Positions 34,463-35,328 of a DNA stretch of 35,328 bases are shown here, piece after piece (positions within the stretch are counted from its first letter, which is position 1; every line of letters begins with the position of its first letter). The notes under the pieces are model-generated. The model was not told the DNA's origin and ran no database searches. It saw only the letters and a program-made list of their open reading frames with translations. The stretch comes from Aeromonas bivalvium (GTDB lineage Bacteria; Pseudomonadota; Gammaproteobacteria; Enterobacterales; Aeromonadaceae), in contig NZ_CDBT01000017.1 of NCBI RefSeq assembly GCF_000819765.1, positions 179,888-215,215 of the forward strand, written 5' to 3'. The position numbers and the translations under genes are program-made.

Positions 34463-35328
34463 ATGAGCATTCACGTCAAGAACAACATCCACTGGGTCGG
34501 CCAACGGGACTGGGAGGTGCGCGACTTTCACGGCACCGAGTACAAGACCCACAAGGGCACCAGCTACAACAGCTACCTCATCCGCGAAGGGAAGAACGTG
34601 CTGATCGATACCGTCGATCACAAGTTCAGCCGGGAGTTCGTGCAGAACCTGGCGGCGGAGATCGATCTCGCTTCCATCGATTATGTGGTGATCAACCACG
34701 CCGAGGAGGATCACGCCGGCGCCCTGACCGAGCTGATGGCCCGTATCCCGGGCACCCCCATCTACTGCACCCACAACGCCATCGATTCCATCACCGGCCA
34801 CCATCACCACCCGGAGTGGAACTTCCACCCGGTCAAGACAGGTGACAGCCTGGACATCGGCAACGGCAAGCAGCTGGTATTCATCGAGACCCCCATGCTG
34901 CACTGGCCCGACAGCATGATGACCTACATGACCGAGGATGCGGTGCTCTTCTCCAACGACGCCTTCGGCCAGCACTACTGCGACGAGCACCTGTTCAACG
35001 ACGAGGTGGACCAGACCGAGCTGATGGAGCAGTGCCAGCGCTACTACGCCAACATACTCACCCCCTTCAGCCCCCTGGTGACCGCCAAGATCAAGGAGGT
35101 GCTGGGCTTCAACCTGCCGGTGAGCATGGTGGCCACCTCCCACGGCATCGTCTGGCGCGAGGACCCCACCCAGATCATCCTGAAATACCTGGAGTGGGCC
35201 GACCACTATCAGGAAGACCGCATCACCTTGTTCTACGACTCCATGTCCAACAACACCCGCATGATGGCGGACGCCATCGCCCAGGGCATCCACGAGGTGG
35301 ACCCGGGCGTGGCGGTGAAGATCTACAA
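34463..35328 (+). CDS. norV: Flavorubredoxin NorV, anaerobic nitric oxide reductase (partial)
   Basis: The first ~288 residues are visible; the gene runs past the right edge. The metallo-beta-lactamase-like domain carries the di-iron motif HAEEDHAG (H-x-E-x-D) near residue 78, with downstream ligands in [11 protein letters not shown] and [13 protein letters not shown]. The flavodoxin domain begins with [20 protein letters not shown] near residue 255. The rubredoxin domain would lie beyond the window. NorV reduces NO to N2O in the cytoplasm with electrons from a NorW-type reductase. GAGGA lies upstream of the ATG at 34463. Expression should be NO-induced through NorR and sigma-54. Confidence 0.95.
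   Translation, partial: MSIHVKNNIHWVGQRDWEVRDFHGTEYKTHKGTSYNSYLIREGKNVLIDTVDHKFSREFVQNLAAEIDLASIDYVVINHAEEDHAGALTELMARIPGTPIYCTHNAIDSITGHHHHPEWNFHPVKTGDSLDIGNGKQLVFIETPMLHWPDSMMTYMTEDAVLFSNDAFGQHYCDEHLFNDEVDQTELMEQCQRYYANILTPFSPLVTAKIKEVLGFNLPVSMVATSHGIVWREDPTQIILKYLEWADHYQEDRITLFYDSMSNNTRMMADAIAQGIHEVDPGVAVKIY

Noticed and set aside
34427..35293. Minus-strand open frame opposite norV
   Set aside because: norV on the plus strand has di-iron and flavodoxin motifs; the opposite frame has a repetitive Val/Gly/His-rich translation and no motifs.

Overview
The window is high-GC, densely packed gammaproteobacterial chromosome. It is best explained as an Aeromonas species (A. hydrophila group or a close relative). 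The main reason is a complete catechol siderophore locus whose gene order (isochorismate synthase, DHB-AMP ligase, isochorismatase/aryl carrier, NRPS, DHB dehydrogenase, NRPS, stand-alone adenylation enzyme) matches the amoCEBFAGH order of the amonabactin cluster. The adenylation-domain pocket residues, aligned by hand, point to lysine, a large (probably aromatic) residue and glycine. These are the building blocks of amonabactin (2,3-DHB, Lys, Phe/Trp, optional Gly).

Layout. Positions 1-2466 hold a tetronate-type acid sugar catabolic locus: 3-oxo-tetronate kinase (cut by the window edge) and L-threonate dehydrogenase on the minus strand, with a divergent DeoR-family regulator. A perfect 12-bp inverted repeat lies in the shared promoter region. 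Positions 2451-6020 hold unrelated housekeeping genes on the minus strand: a PAS/GGDEF diguanylate cyclase, a 42-residue entericidin-like lipoprotein and a soluble PQQ-type aldose dehydrogenase.

Positions 6103-32601 form an iron island. A Fur-box-controlled DAHP synthase feeds chorismate. A ViuB-type ferric-siderophore reductase follows. Next comes a 631-bp intergenic region with three tandem ~140-bp repeats. The seven-gene amo operon (8854-24282, plus strand) follows and ends in a bidirectional terminator. A periplasmic binding protein gene and an EntD-type phosphopantetheinyl transferase gene diverge from one Fur box. On the minus strand a Fur-controlled MFS exporter and a TonB-dependent receptor form one unit, followed after a terminator by FepD/FepG/FepC-type ABC importer genes. 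I see five good Fur boxes (7286, 8265, 8812, 25386, 32587), so precursor supply, synthesis, carrier priming, export, uptake and iron release all look like one Fur regulon.

Positions 32768-35328 hold the divergent nitric-oxide detoxification pair norR and norV (norV cut by the edge). The spacer has three GT-N7-AC NorR sites and a sigma-54 promoter.

The points most worth a second look are: the tandem repeat that triplicates the Fur-box/promoter region in front of the reductase gene, with the two outer copies apparently decaying; the DAHP synthase with unusual residues at known feedback-control positions; and the split NRPS logic (a C-PCP terminus without an A domain, a glycine-coded A enzyme in trans, one lysine module for a two-lysine product, and no thioesterase).
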